DNA of 39,489 nt, from contig WFWZ01000214.1 of the NCBI GenBank assembly GCA_015490875.1, positions 1-39,489 of the forward strand. Reading direction: 5' to 3'. This document shows, piece by piece, positions 25,112 to 34,638 of this stretch. This DNA is from Planctomycetaceae bacterium. Lineage in GTDB: Bacteria; Planctomycetota; Planctomycetia; Pirellulales; Pirellulaceae. The notes under the pieces were generated by a model, which saw only the letters and a program-made list of their open reading frames with translations, was not told the origin of the DNA and did no database searches. Positions within the stretch are counted from its first letter, which is position 1. The number at the start of each line of letters is the position of its first letter. The position numbers were made by a program, and so were the translations under genes.

Positions 25112-28100
25112 ATGACAGGGCGCACCTCCCATCTGCGCGGCCTCGCCGGTCGCTTGAGCGCAAAACTCCTCGTGGCCACCTTGGCCATCCTGGCGATCCC
25201 CTCCCCGATCGTGGGAGCACCGCTGCAGGAGGCTTCCAAAACAACCAAGCCACAGACGCCTCCGGTGGCAGAGAAGAAATCGGGAAAACCATCGGACGCC
25301 TCCCCGTCGGCGACCAAAAAGCCCGCCGCGCCAGCGAAGAAATCGACTCGAGAACCCGACGGGAGCGAGGTGCCGTCGGAATCGAAGGCTCCTGCGAGCG
25401 ACGCGTCGCCACCGGCCTCCCAAGACGAGCCCGGCAAGAGCGAAAAGACGGACAAATCCCCCACCTCCTCTGCGCCTCAGAAAGACGAGGCAGGCAAGTC
25501 GGATGCAAGGAAAAAGCAGGAAGCGTCCAAGAGCGGCCCGGCGCCGACGCCGAAGGCCGCGCCCGAAGGTACGATGGAAAAGGCCAAGCGCGTCGCCATC
25601 TTCGTGGTGCTGCTGCTGGTCACTTTGGTGCTCCCGTTCTGGTTTGGGGGCTGGCTCGCGCGACGGATGCGCGCCAAAGAGTTCGGTTGGCGCATCGGGG
25701 TGACGCTCGCCAGCATCGCTTGCGCTGTCATGATTTTGGTGCGCGCGTGGGACCCCGAGGAGAAACGGCTGAATCTTCCGCTCGGCGTCGACCTCAAAGG
25801 GGGCGTGATCCTTGTGTACGAAGTACTCGGCAGCACCGATGAAACGGCTGACGGGGATAGTGGCGCATCGGACCAGAAGAAGACGTCGAACGACACCGAC
25901 GCCGCCCAGGATACCGGCAGCGACCGGATCGAGATGGGAGCACTTTGTCAGGCGATCAAGAAACGGATCGACCCGGCAGGCACACTCGAAATCGTCGTCC
26001 GTCCCTACGGCTCGGACCACGTCGAAGTGATCATCCCGAAGGTCGATCCGATCGAGGTGAACCATATCAAGCGAATGATCAACACCGCCGGGGTACTCGA
26101 GTTCCGCATCGTGGCCAACTCGACCGACCACCAGTCGGTGATGCGAGCGGCTCGCATGCAAGCGAGCTCTTCCAATCGTGCCGAGCGCACGCGGCGAAAG
26201 GTGTTTGCTCCCGACGGCACCGAGGTCGCTTTCTGGGCTGATTTGGGTCGTGAAGAACGCACGGTCAACGGTGTCAAGCCCTTTAAGGTGGATGTCTATC
26301 CCGGCCGCGAACTTCTTCGTGTCTCGAAGCGGTCGGCAGACTGCCAGTTCCAGGTCGGTGACATCTTGGAGATCCCGGGAGCCGACTTTCGGGACATGGC
26401 GCAATTCGCGCAATACCTCGAACAGATCGGCGTGCGGGATATCCAGGTGCTCATGTACCGCGATGAATACAACGTCACAGGAAAACACCTGGGCATCATC
26501 AAGCCGGATTTCGACGAGCAGGGAAAACTCTGCGTCAGTTTCACTCTCCGAGGAGAAGGGCCGCGTCTGTTCGGTATGCTCACCGGTCAAAACATTCCCG
26601 ATCCCAATACGGGAACACAGCGTCGCCTCGGAATTCTGCTCGATGGGACACTCCTATCCGCTCCTGTCATCCAATCGAGGATCAGTTATCGAGGCCAGAT
26701 CACGGGAAGATTCACGCAACAAGAGATCGATTTTCTTGTGGGCGTCCTGAGATCCGGTCGGCTTCCAGCCGTCCTCAGCCAGACCCCGATCAGCGAGAAC
26801 AACATCGGATCGGAATTGGGCGAAGAGACGATCCGCAAGGGAAAAGTCTCGATGGTCGTGGCCATGGCCTCGGTACTTGCCTTTATTTTGATCTACTACG
26901 GTCGATTTGCCGGTCCCGTCGCCTGCCTCGCTCTGTTACTCAACCTCCTCTTCATCCTCGCCTTGATGGTTCAACTCAGCGCGCCCCTGACGCTGCCGGG
27001 ATTGGCCGGTCTGGTCCTGACGGTCGGCATGTCGGTTGACGCGAATGTGTTGATCTATGAGCGTATCCGGGAAGAACTCCGGCGCGGAGCCGCATTGCGT
27101 ATGGCCATTCGCAATGGTTTTTCTCGAGCCACTACGACGATCGTCGACGCGAACCTCACGACGCTCATTACGGCGATCGTGCTTTATGTCATCGGCAGCG
27201 ATCAGGTGCGCGGCTTCGCCGTCACGTTGATCTTCGGCATCTTGATGAGTATGTACACCGCGATCTTCATTTCGCGAATCATCTTCGAACTCTCCGAACG
27301 GCAACGCCGATTGAAGCAACTGAAGATGCTCCAACTCCTTTCTCGCACCAACATCGATTTCATCAACAAACGCGCGATCGCCGCCGTCTTCTCGACAGCT
27401 CTCGTTCTTATCGGACTCGGAGCCACCTTCAGTCGCGGCAAGGGACTGTTCGATATCGACTTCAACGGTGGAACTCAAGTGGCCTTCGTCCTCCGGCAGC
27501 CGATGGAACCGGATGAGGTGCGCGATAAGCTGCGCGGTGAGTTCGAGAAAGGGGATGCCAAGAAGGAAGCCGTGCAGTTCACCGTCAATGAGATGACTCA
27601 AGAGGGACATCCCCCGCGAACGTTGTACCGCGTGACCAGTTCGCTGACGAGCGAACGGGAATTGATCGATCGGATCGTGAAAGCTCTGCGCCATAAGGAC
27701 GGCACTTCGGCACTCCAGTCGTACGAAATGACGTTGGGGGAAGTGCGCCAAGCTGAGGATGGCGGCTCGCAAGCGATCCTCGAATTTCAACAGCCGATCC
27801 GTGCCGAAGTGCTGCTGGAGTTGATCCGAGACGCCGCCCAAGCTCTGAAACTGGATATCGCCGACCCCATGCTGGGAGGTTTCGCCGATGATGGGACCGT
27901 CGTCGATGTCGAACCGGGTGACCAGCGTCCCTACACGAAATGGGAAGTCGGCTTCGCGGCGGAACCGGAGCAGGCACAGCGGATCCTGGAGAAACTCCGA
28001 ACCACCATCAACGAACGGCCCGTGATTCTGCAGGTAAGCGTGATCGGAGGAAAAGTGGCCGAAGATGCGAAAAACGACGCCATGTGGGCGATGATTGTCA

Positions 28101-28648
28101 GCCTCCTTGGCATCATCGCCTACATCTGGATCCGTTTTCAACGCGTGCAGTACGGCCTGGCCGCCGTCGTCGCCCTGGTCCACGACGTGCTCATTACGCT
28201 CGGTGCGATTGCCGTTAGCAAGTGGTTGGCTCCGTTCCTGGGCGTGCTCCTGATCGAAGAATTCAAAATCAGTCTTCCCGTTGTCGCCGCCTTTCTGACC
28301 ATCATCGGATACTCGCTCAATGATACGATCGTCGTATTCGACCGGATTCGTGAAGTTCGTGGCAAGAGTCCGCAACTGACTGCGGCGATGATCAACACGA
28401 GCATCAACCAGACACTCAGCCGAACTCTTCTCACATCGCTGACGACGTTCATCGTCGTCGCCATCCTCTACTTCTTCGGCGGGGAAGGAATCCACGCGTT
28501 CGCTTTCTCGCTGGTCGTCGGCGTCATCGTAGGTACCTACAGCTCGATCTTCGTCGCCTCACCCGCCTTGCTGTGGATGCTCCAACGTACCGCCACCGGT
28601 CAAGCGGCAACCGGAGGAACACGCTCGAATACGGCTGCCGCCCTTTGA
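25112..28648 (+). CDS. secDF: Fused protein translocase subunit SecDF with extra N-terminal region
   Basis: A protein of about 1178 residues joining SecD and SecF, the proton-driven partners of SecYEG. An export signal or membrane segment is at 15-36, followed by about 120 residues of Lys/Ser/Pro/Ala low complexity. Two hydrophobic segments (about 160-215) come before the usual SecD start (LPLGVDLKGGVILVYEV, near 221). The SecD transmembrane motif is VGMSVDANVLIYERIREELRRG (near 643). The SecF half begins near 747 (NIDFINKRAIAA; FDIDFNGGTQVAF) and has IIGYSLNDTIVVFDRIREVRG near 1069. E. coli SecD plus SecF total 938 residues; the surplus is mainly the N-terminal extension. The start may also be the ATG at 25094. 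It follows yajC by 82 bases. Confidence 0.95.
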   Translation: MTGRTSHLRGLAGRLSAKLLVATLAILAIPSPIVGAPLQEASKTTKPQTPPVAEKKSGKPSDASPSATKKPAAPAKKSTREPDGSEVPSESKAPASDASPPASQDEPGKSEKTDKSPTSSAPQKDEAGKSDARKKQEASKSGPAPTPKAAPEGTMEKAKRVAIFVVLLLVTLVLPFWFGGWLARRMRAKEFGWRIGVTLASIACAVMILVRAWDPEEKRLNLPLGVDLKGGVILVYEVLGSTDETADGDSGASDQKKTSNDTDAAQDTGSDRIEMGALCQAIKKRIDPAGTLEIVVRPYGSDHVEVIIPKVDPIEVNHIKRMINTAGVLEFRIVANSTDHQSVMRAARMQASSSNRAERTRRKVFAPDGTEVAFWADLGREERTVNGVKPFKVDVYPGRELLRVSKRSADCQFQVGDILEIPGADFRDMAQFAQYLEQIGVRDIQVLMYRDEYNVTGKHLGIIKPDFDEQGKLCVSFTLRGEGPRLFGMLTGQNIPDPNTGTQRRLGILLDGTLLSAPVIQSRISYRGQITGRFTQQEIDFLVGVLRSGRLPAVLSQTPISENNIGSELGEETIRKGKVSMVVAMASVLAFILIYYGRFAGPVACLALLLNLLFILALMVQLSAPLTLPGLAGLVLTVGMSVDANVLIYERIREELRRGAALRMAIRNGFSRATTTIVDANLTTLITAIVLYVIGSDQVRGFAVTLIFGILMSMYTAIFISRIIFELSERQRRLKQLKMLQLLSRTNIDFINKRAIAAVFSTALVLIGLGATFSRGKGLFDIDFNGGTQVAFVLRQPMEPDEVRDKLRGEFEKGDAKKEAVQFTVNEMTQEGHPPRTLYRVTSSLTSERELIDRIVKALRHKDGTSALQSYEMTLGEVRQAEDGGSQAILEFQQPIRAEVLLELIRDAAQALKLDIADPMLGGFADDGTVVDVEPGDQRPYTKWEVGFAAEPEQAQRILEKLRTTINERPVILQVSVIGGKVAEDAKNDAMWAMIVSLLGIIAYIWIRFQRVQYGLAAVVALVHDVLITLGAIAVSKWLAPFLGVLLIEEFKISLPVVAAFLTIIGYSLNDTIVVFDRIREVRGKSPQLTAAMINTSINQTLSRTLLTSLTTFIVVAILYFFGGEGIHAFAFSLVVGVIVGTYSSIFVASPALLWMLQRTATGQAATGGTRSNTAAAL

Positions 28649-28665
28649 GCGAGAACGCCTGGGCA

Positions 28666-29379
28666 TCACTTCCAGGCAACCGGTACCAGATCGTCAGCGT
28701 CCTCGCGGTGCTCGCCACGAAGAGCCTTGCCTGCAACATCGCCGTTGGACATGGGACGAGAGGAGAGCGCCGGCGGTTGTGCCGGAATCCGCAACGAAGC
28801 ACCGATGGGAAGAATCTGAGGCGAACGCAACACCGCTCGGTTCACCGAGTACAAGAACGCCGCATAACGCTCCGAGCCGTAGTAGCGTTGCGCCAGCCGC
28901 TCGAGACTGTCTCCGTCCTGAACGATGTGAACTCGATCTCTTTGCGCAGTGAAAGCGGCAGAAGCTTCGACTGCCCCTCTGCGATGAGGTGTCTCGGGAG
29001 AGGCGGGAAGCGATTCGACGCGACCGGCCACCGCCGGACGCATGGGAGTCTCTCGAGCCGCCCAGCGAAGGCGGGAACCGACGGCATCATCGAACGTGGC
29101 CGCCATGCGAGGCGGAACATCCGAAGACCGCGTGGAATAGCCCGGCGACTCTGGACGCCCGAGCGAAACCCGGACCGAGTCAAGTGCCGCGTCCACGTCC
29201 TCTTGGCTCGCTGCAGGCGTCCCGCGATTCGTGTCCGATTCGAGCAGGGGAAGCGTGGGGGCAGGCGGCCCGGTGCGAGCTACCAAGCGAGCGTCGCCAG
29301 TGGACTGGTAAAACGGCATGGCTCCGGCACACCCCGCCGCCACGATTCCACCTGCGACCAAATAGCGTCGAAGACTCAT
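28666..29379 (-). CDS. LysM-domain exported protein
   Basis: A 237-residue protein. The ATG at 29379 opens a short Ala/Gly-rich export segment (RRYLVAGGIVAAGCAGAMPF) that could serve as a signal peptide or lipoprotein signal (C17). A long, poorly conserved linker rich in Pro, Ser and Arg follows. A LysM domain at about 150-199 (VHIVQDGDSLERLAQRYYGS... NRAVLRSPQILPIGASLRIP) binds N-acetylglucosamine-containing polymers in other bacteria. The tail is charged. The frame is open upstream to 29460, but those residues lack a start signal. It ends 17 bases from the convergent secDF stop. It probably acts in the envelope. Confidence 0.8.
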   Translation of the reverse strand: MSLRRYLVAGGIVAAGCAGAMPFYQSTGDARLVARTGPPAPTLPLLESDTNRGTPAASQEDVDAALDSVRVSLGRPESPGYSTRSSDVPPRMAATFDDAVGSRLRWAARETPMRPAVAGRVESLPASPETPHRRGAVEASAAFTAQRDRVHIVQDGDSLERLAQRYYGSERYAAFLYSVNRAVLRSPQILPIGASLRIPAQPPALSSRPMSNGDVAGKALRGEHREDADDLVPVAWK

Positions 29380-29680
29380 GTGTGCCGTTCTCAGCAAGAG
29401 CTTCGAGAAACGACACTCCGTTGTCCTGCCAATGCGGAAAATCCCGTTTCCGTCCCACAAGTCACTTCAAGTCTTACCGGCGTCCGCTCAAAGGCAAGAG
29501 ACCACAGGGCAGGCGGGCGTACTTAGACGAAAACCGGGACCACCTCCTTCGACTGCCCAAAGAATGGGAAACAGGTTCTAGTGGACGATCGGGGAAGGAA
29601 GGCAAGAGAGGCAAAGTTTGCGGGCAACAGACCTCCCAACCGTTGTCACATGATCGGCAACGAGCGGAATCGACTAGGCG
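29380..29680. other. Intergenic region upstream of the LysM gene
   Basis: About 300 bases between the hydrolase-fold gene and the LysM gene, both on the minus strand. I see no gene, RNA, hairpin terminator or repeat here. The LysM promoter should lie in it, but no hexamer pair stands out. Confidence 0.3.
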
Positions 29681-30667
29681 TCACTCGTTGCGCTTCTTCA
29701 CATGCCGCTCCTGCCATGGAAGCTGCGGCGCCCGCTTGAAAATGTGCGCCGTGAGGAACCGCGTCATGTGGTTGGCCACCTGCCGGCCAAGCGGACTCGA
29801 AAGAAGCCTTACGCCTTCCAGTTTCGTGTCGAACTTGATGAGCACGACTCGAGGCGGCGTGCGATCTTCCTTGGCGCGGTGGAGCGTCCGATAGAGTTTC
29901 GACGCATCCTTGTACGACGGAGCATCCGTCCCTACCAGGATTTGGACGGCAATCGTGCTGCGGAGGGCGGGATGGCGAGTCGCCGTGCGCGTCGACACAC
30001 CTCGATGCGTCGTCTTCGGCGACAACAGGATCAATGCCTTGACATCGTGCCCCTGTTTTCGAGTTCGCAGCATCGGCGCGCTCCAGTCGTAGGCCGCCCA
30101 ATTGACCGCCAACCCGGCCCCGAACCCGACGCCGATCACCGAAAGCATCTCGATGTTAACCTTCTTGTCGTTGTTTTCCTCCAATAGAAACCGCTTGCAC
30201 GCCTGAATGTCGAGAATGGACTGAGCGATTTGAGGAGGCTTCATGCGCTCGTGGTCCAGCTTCGTCTCGACGCCTCGGACCAATTGCCGGTCGCTATCCC
30301 CATGCCCCCGAAGCTCGGGAACGATCACCGCGATGCGGTGCGTCTGCTGGAGAAACCTGGCCAACGGATAGAGCTCGCTCGCCTTTCCCCCCCAGTCGTG
30401 AACCAGGATGACGGGAGCCACACTCTTGCCAGCATCGGGATCGGGCTCCTCCCCCTTCTTCGATTCAGGCGTAGCTGGGAAATAGGTGGCGGAAAGGAGC
30501 ACTCCGTCGTCGGTCGTCAGCGAGACACGCTGGCTGGGAGCCCTCTTCGAACCGCCCTGTTGGGCCATGCCGACAGAGGCCGATGCCATGGCCAAGCCAA
30601 TCCCGGCCACGAGACATAAAGACGAGCCCCTTAGGAACTGCCGCTGCAGCCACGACTGTACGATCAT
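29681..30667 (-). CDS. Exported alpha/beta-hydrolase-fold protein lacking the catalytic Ser
   Basis: A 328-residue protein with a signal peptide (SSLCLVAGIGLAMASASVGMAQ). The fold is recognisable: VSLTTDDGVLLSATYF, VILVHDWGGKASE (oxyanion-hole HD/HG type), VIVPELRGHGDSD and a nucleophile-elbow position. The elbow reads SVIGVGFGAGLAV, so Gly181 stands where Ser is expected in G-x-S-x-G. The usual C-terminal His region (FDTKLEGVRLL) also has no His. It is therefore probably not a serine hydrolase, and may bind a ligand or act as a scaffold. The ATG at 30667 is preferred over the adjacent GTG. The C-terminus is basic. No operon partner is evident; the vWA gene is divergent. Confidence 0.82.
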   Translation of the reverse strand: MIVQSWLQRQFLRGSSLCLVAGIGLAMASASVGMAQQGGSKRAPSQRVSLTTDDGVLLSATYFPATPESKKGEEPDPDAGKSVAPVILVHDWGGKASELYPLARFLQQTHRIAVIVPELRGHGDSDRQLVRGVETKLDHERMKPPQIAQSILDIQACKRFLLEENNDKKVNIEMLSVIGVGFGAGLAVNWAAYDWSAPMLRTRKQGHDVKALILLSPKTTHRGVSTRTATRHPALRSTIAVQILVGTDAPSYKDASKLYRTLHRAKEDRTPPRVVLIKFDTKLEGVRLLSSPLGRQVANHMTRFLTAHIFKRAPQLPWQERHVKKRNE

Positions 30668-30861
30668 CACCCAAACGCCTCTCAGAGAAAAACGAAACCC
30701 ACCAACACCTGAATTTCATCGTAAACGTGCCCCCCTCTGCCGTCAACGAACATCCCCCGTATCCGGGCTTCTTCCTTGCCAAACCACTCCAAATCGTGGA
30801 CAATAAAGGGCGGCCTGAGCGAGCCGGTTCGGCGGACTGGAAACTCGTGTCAGGTACCCCC

Positions 30862-30867
30862 AGGAGG
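30862..30867 (+). promoter_or_regulatory. Ribosome binding site deciding the GTG start of the vWA gene
   Basis: AGGAGG lies ten bases before the GTG at 30878 and is the only strong site here. It favours that codon over the ATG at 30776, which has none. Confidence 0.7.
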
Positions 30868-30877
30868 AACGCGGGCC

Positions 30878-32935
30878 GTGACATCACCGCTCATCGTCCA
30901 GACCGACTTGCAAGACCACATCGAAATCGGCGACGCTGTGCCACCATCTCCTCTCGATCCTGCATCGGCGCCCCCAGCCGCGGAAGAAGCTCCCCTGCTG
31001 CATGGCGCGCTGGCGATGCTGGTGAGTTTCTGCGCCCACGTCGTCGCCTTCATCGTCCTGGCCTTGGTGCCGCTGGTGCGTCACTGGTCCGATCCGGTGA
31101 CGGTGGTCGTGGACAACCGAGTCGAAGAAGAGCCTGAACTTCCCGAAGCGTTCGCCGTCAGCGAGCAGATCGAAGAAGAGATCGGGGCGCTCAGTACGGA
31201 AGAGCAGGCCGAAGCCTTGGCACTGGCTCCAGAAGTTTCCCCCGTCAGCCTCGTCCCGACTGAAATGGAACTCGATCCGGTCGTGGACGCTCAAATCGAA
31301 GTGGCCAGCGAAATGGTCACACCGACCAGCCCGCACTTCCATGAGTCACTCCGCGTGCGCGGCGGCGCGGGCCACGGCGTTACAGGCGTTGCCGGCGCCA
31401 TCGACCGGCTCACACAAGAAATCATCCTCTCGATGGAAGAACGCCCCACGATCGTCGTTTGGATCTTCGACCAGTCGGCAAGCCTCTACCGGCAGCGGAA
31501 GTGGCTGCACCAACGGGTCAAACGGATTTACACCGAACTGGGAGTCCTACGCGAATCAGGACATCTGACCGGAGTGGAACGCTTCAAAGAGCCGCTCTTG
31601 ACCTCGGTCCTGTCGTTCGGTCAAGAAGTCCACTGGCACGCCGACCGGACGGCAGACGTGAACGAGATCGAACGTGCGATTGCCGCGATCCAACTTGACC
31701 CTTCGGGTGTCGAACGAGTTTTTACCGCGATCTACCTGGCTGCCAAGAAGTACCAGCGCTACCGCTTCCGTACTAAGGAAGTAGAGCCTCGCCGCAATGT
31801 CATGCTCATCGTCTTCACCGATGAAGCAGGTAATGACACTGAAGGGCTTGAAGAAACAGTGAAACTATGTCGGCGCTACGCCATGCCGGTTTATGTCGTC
31901 GGTGCTCCCGCCCCCTTCGGCAGACGCGTCACCAAAATGAAATGGGTCGACCCCGATCCGCGTTACAGCCAACAGCCGCAGTGGGTGCAGATCGAGCAGG
32001 GGCCAGAATCGCTGCGACCGGAACGACTGAAGCTCTATTTTTCCGGCGATCAAAGCGACCCGATCATCGATTCGGGGTTCGGTCCCTTTGCCCTGACCCG
32101 CCTCTGCGTGGAAACGGGCGGGATCTTTTTCACAGTGCATGCAAATCGGCAGATTGGACGATCGGTCAGTCGCCGGGAAACGACGCCGTTCTCGAGCCAT
32201 TTCGAACGGTTCTTTGACCCGGAGGTCATGAAACGCTACCAGCCCGACTACGTTCCTGCCGAAGTCTACCTGAAACGCCTTCGCCAGAATCGGGCTCGAG
32301 CCGCACTTGTGCAAGCCGCCAAACTCTCGTGGGTCACCCCCCTGCAATCCCCTCGGCTGCGATTCGTCAAGCGAGACGAAGCCACCTTTGCTCGCGAAAT
32401 CACCGAAGCGCAAAAAGGCCCAGCCAAACTCGAACCGCAAGTGGAAGCCATCTACGCCGTGCTCAAAGAAGGCGAATCCGACCGAGCCAAAGAGGAATCG
32501 CCCCGCTGGCAGGCCGGCTACGACCTGGCCATGGGAAGGACGCTGGCCATCCTTGTGCGGACACAGTCGTACAACGCCATGCTCGCCAAGGCGAAACGCG
32601 GCCTGAAGTTTCAAAATCCCCGCAACAATACTTGGACCCTCCGACCTTCCGACGAAATCACCGTCAGCACGAAACTCAAAGGCGCCGCAAAGAAGGCTCG
32701 AGCCTATCTGCAACGCGTCGTCAATGAGCACCCAGGGACGCCCTGGGCCTATCTAGCCGAGAAAGAATTGGCTGTTCCGCTGGGGTGGACGTGGACCGAA
32801 TCCTACACGAACTTGAATCCGCCGCGCCGCCGACCTTCGGCTGGTGGAAACAACAACCGGCCTCGGCCGCCGCGCAACCCCCAACCTCGACGCATCCCGC
32901 GCCCTCCTCCCAAACGCAAGCCCCCCAAAGTCTGA
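30878..32935 (+). CDS. Membrane-anchored von Willebrand factor A domain protein
   Basis: A 685-residue protein starting at GTG 30878. A hydrophobic segment at 43-67 (ALAMLVSFCAHVVAFIVLALVPLV) is the likely membrane anchor. An acidic linker follows (RVEEEPELPEAF, EQIEEEIGALSTEEQAEALAL). The vWA domain begins near 190 with the MIDAS motif D198-Q-S-A-S (VVWIFDQSASLYRQRK); LIVFTDEAGND and YVVGAPAPF follow. A helical domain leads to a TPR-like unit (AYLQRVVNEHPGTPWAYLAEKEL). The last 40 residues are Pro/Arg-rich. Metal-dependent binding to a partner is likely, but the partner is unknown. Its stop abuts that of the convergent permease (TGATCA). Confidence 0.88.
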   Translation: MTSPLIVQTDLQDHIEIGDAVPPSPLDPASAPPAAEEAPLLHGALAMLVSFCAHVVAFIVLALVPLVRHWSDPVTVVVDNRVEEEPELPEAFAVSEQIEEEIGALSTEEQAEALALAPEVSPVSLVPTEMELDPVVDAQIEVASEMVTPTSPHFHESLRVRGGAGHGVTGVAGAIDRLTQEIILSMEERPTIVVWIFDQSASLYRQRKWLHQRVKRIYTELGVLRESGHLTGVERFKEPLLTSVLSFGQEVHWHADRTADVNEIERAIAAIQLDPSGVERVFTAIYLAAKKYQRYRFRTKEVEPRRNVMLIVFTDEAGNDTEGLEETVKLCRRYAMPVYVVGAPAPFGRRVTKMKWVDPDPRYSQQPQWVQIEQGPESLRPERLKLYFSGDQSDPIIDSGFGPFALTRLCVETGGIFFTVHANRQIGRSVSRRETTPFSSHFERFFDPEVMKRYQPDYVPAEVYLKRLRQNRARAALVQAAKLSWVTPLQSPRLRFVKRDEATFAREITEAQKGPAKLEPQVEAIYAVLKEGESDRAKEESPRWQAGYDLAMGRTLAILVRTQSYNAMLAKAKRGLKFQNPRNNTWTLRPSDEITVSTKLKGAAKKARAYLQRVVNEHPGTPWAYLAEKELAVPLGWTWTESYTNLNPPRRRPSAGGNNNRPRPPRNPQPRRIPRPPPKRKPPKV

Positions 32936-33793
32936 TCAACTGCTGGCGCTGCGATAACTGCCGATAGCCCTGCAGAAAATGGCTCGCGAGACAATCAAAC
33001 TCCCCACCGTCGCCACCAGCGTAAAAGCGGCCAACGGCCATGCGACGCTAGGATCGGGATAGAGGGGACGGGCCAGAACGCGAGCCGGGATGTTGATGAC
33101 CAGCAACACGGGAACGACGAACGTAAAGAAGCCCCACAAGACGACGCCCCAGCCGTGCCGGTACATCTCCATCGGATAGCGAGAAAAGTTCGTGATGTAG
33201 AACCAGAAGTCATAAAGCGTCTGGTTGCGACCGAGCCAGATGCTGGTCGACGCAAGCGAGATCATCAAACTGTAGAGGATCGTCACGCCGCACAAAATGT
33301 AGAACAGATAGAGGGCGATGGTGACCGCCGAAAGCGGCAATGGATGCTCGGGGCGAGTCATCAACTGGTGCATCCCGACGGCAACGACGACGACGCCCAA
33401 GAGTGCATTGGCCAGCGACGACCATTCGATCCGCTGAAACGAGATCAGAAACTGCGTGTCGATCGGCTTCAGGAGCGCGAAGTCGAGGTTCCCCGTTCGG
33501 ATCAACTCGCTGAATTCGTGCATGTTCGGCATGAACAGCGTCTGCACCAGACTGTTGACGATCCACGTCGTCCCCAAAAACACGAAGAATTCGTACTTGC
33601 CCCAACCGGTCTGAGGCCCGATCTCGTCGACGTGGACGAAGATGATGAGGTAGAACCCGAGGTTCATCACGGCCCACGACGTCGAAGAGATGCACTGAAT
33701 CAAGAAGTTCGCCCGGAAACTCATGTCCCGCACAAGACTGTTCGCCGCGAACGTCAGGAAGACGCGCAAATAGACTCGCCACAGATTTGCCAT
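32936..33793 (-). CDS. ABC-2 type exporter permease (COG3694-like)
   Basis: A 285-residue integral membrane protein with about six hydrophobic segments, including ISSTSWAVMNLGFYLIIFVH, IALYLFYILCGVTILYSL and WGFFTFVVPVLLVINIPA. The N-terminal cytoplasmic lead (LWRVYLRVFLTFAANSLVRDMSFR) and the block SELIRTGNLDFALLKPIDTQF are typical of the second permease in three-gene ABC-2 systems paired with a COG4586 ATPase. The ATG at 33793 has GGAGGG upstream. It is five bases downstream of the first permease gene, so the two are coupled. The substrate is unknown. Confidence 0.88.
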   Translation of the reverse strand: MANLWRVYLRVFLTFAANSLVRDMSFRANFLIQCISSTSWAVMNLGFYLIIFVHVDEIGPQTGWGKYEFFVFLGTTWIVNSLVQTLFMPNMHEFSELIRTGNLDFALLKPIDTQFLISFQRIEWSSLANALLGVVVVAVGMHQLMTRPEHPLPLSAVTIALYLFYILCGVTILYSLMISLASTSIWLGRNQTLYDFWFYITNFSRYPMEMYRHGWGVVLWGFFTFVVPVLLVINIPARVLARPLYPDPSVAWPLAAFTLVATVGSLIVSRAIFCRAIGSYRSASS

Positions 33794-33798
33794 CTCCC

Positions 33799-34638
33799 CT
33801 ACCCTCCATAGCCGCTGTAGCGATTCACGCCGGCTCGCCACATGAGCCGCCCCAAGACAATGAACACGACGATCCACGCCGCCTCGATCGCCAGCTCACG
33901 CCACAGCAACTCCCGAGGCACCTTGCCGAGGAATACCGCGGCGGGAAAATAAGCGACGTATTTGAGGGGAAGGAAATCGACCACTCGATTCCAGGGGTGC
34001 GGCAGCAGATCCAGAGGAAACATGTGGCCGGAGAGAAAGAAACTCAGGAGCATGTAGACGAAAAGGAGCGAGCTGACCTCGAGGAACCAAAACCCGATCA
34101 GACCAATGCACGACTCCAAAAAGAACCCCAGCAGAAAACCCATCACCAGCGCGAGCACATACGCGACAAGTACATCCACCGGCGGAACCCCGTTGAAGTA
34201 GCCGCGACAGACGAAGAAAACCAACGCGAAGGGCAACACCGCGACCGAGTAATACGCCAGCTTATGGGCGACTCGACCCGCGAGCAGAAACGTGAGCATG
34301 TCGACCGGCTGCACAAGAAACTTCTTGACCTCGCCGCTGCGGATCTGCAGGGCAATCCCCGATGCCAACCCCGGCATGCTCGAAAAAGCACGGCTGACCA
34401 TCGTCAGCAAGTAGTACGCTACCACATCTCGGAACTGGTACCCAACAATCGTGCTCTTCCCCGCGGCCTGGAAAACCGCGTTCCACAAGAAGATCTGCGT
34501 AATGATCGGAAGGAAACGCATGAGCGTCCCCAGCATGAAGTCGCCTCGATAGACGAGACGCTCTTCGAGAGAGATCTTCAAGATCACCCACCACGTCCGC
34601 AGCCGCTGCAGCCAGGAAAAGACCGCTGAAACGTTCAT
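33799..34638 (-). CDS. ABC-2 type exporter permease (COG4587-like)
   Basis: A 279-residue permease with six or so membrane spans. It has the pattern of the first permease in these systems: [22 protein letters not shown] near the N-terminus, then [20 protein letters not shown], and later [23 protein letters not shown] and [19 protein letters not shown]. The start overlaps the stop of the ATPase gene as ATGA. It forms a heterodimeric channel with the next gene's product by analogy to such systems. The substrate is unknown. Confidence 0.88.
   Translation of the reverse strand: MNVSAVFSWLQRLRTWWVILKISLEERLVYRGDFMLGTLMRFLPIITQIFLWNAVFQAAGKSTIVGYQFRDVVAYYLLTMVSRAFSSMPGLASGIALQIRSGEVKKFLVQPVDMLTFLLAGRVAHKLAYYSVAVLPFALVFFVCRGYFNGVPPVDVLVAYVLALVMGFLLGFFLESCIGLIGFWFLEVSSLLFVYMLLSFFLSGHMFPLDLLPHPWNRVVDFLPLKYVAYFPAAVFLGKVPRELLWRELAIEAAWIVVFIVLGRLMWRAGVNRYSGYGG

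Noticed and set aside
28657..28677. GCCTGG/CCAGGC hairpin between secDF and the LysM gene
   Set aside because: Six pairs, a nine-base loop, no T-run, and partly inside the LysM coding end; too weak to call a terminator.
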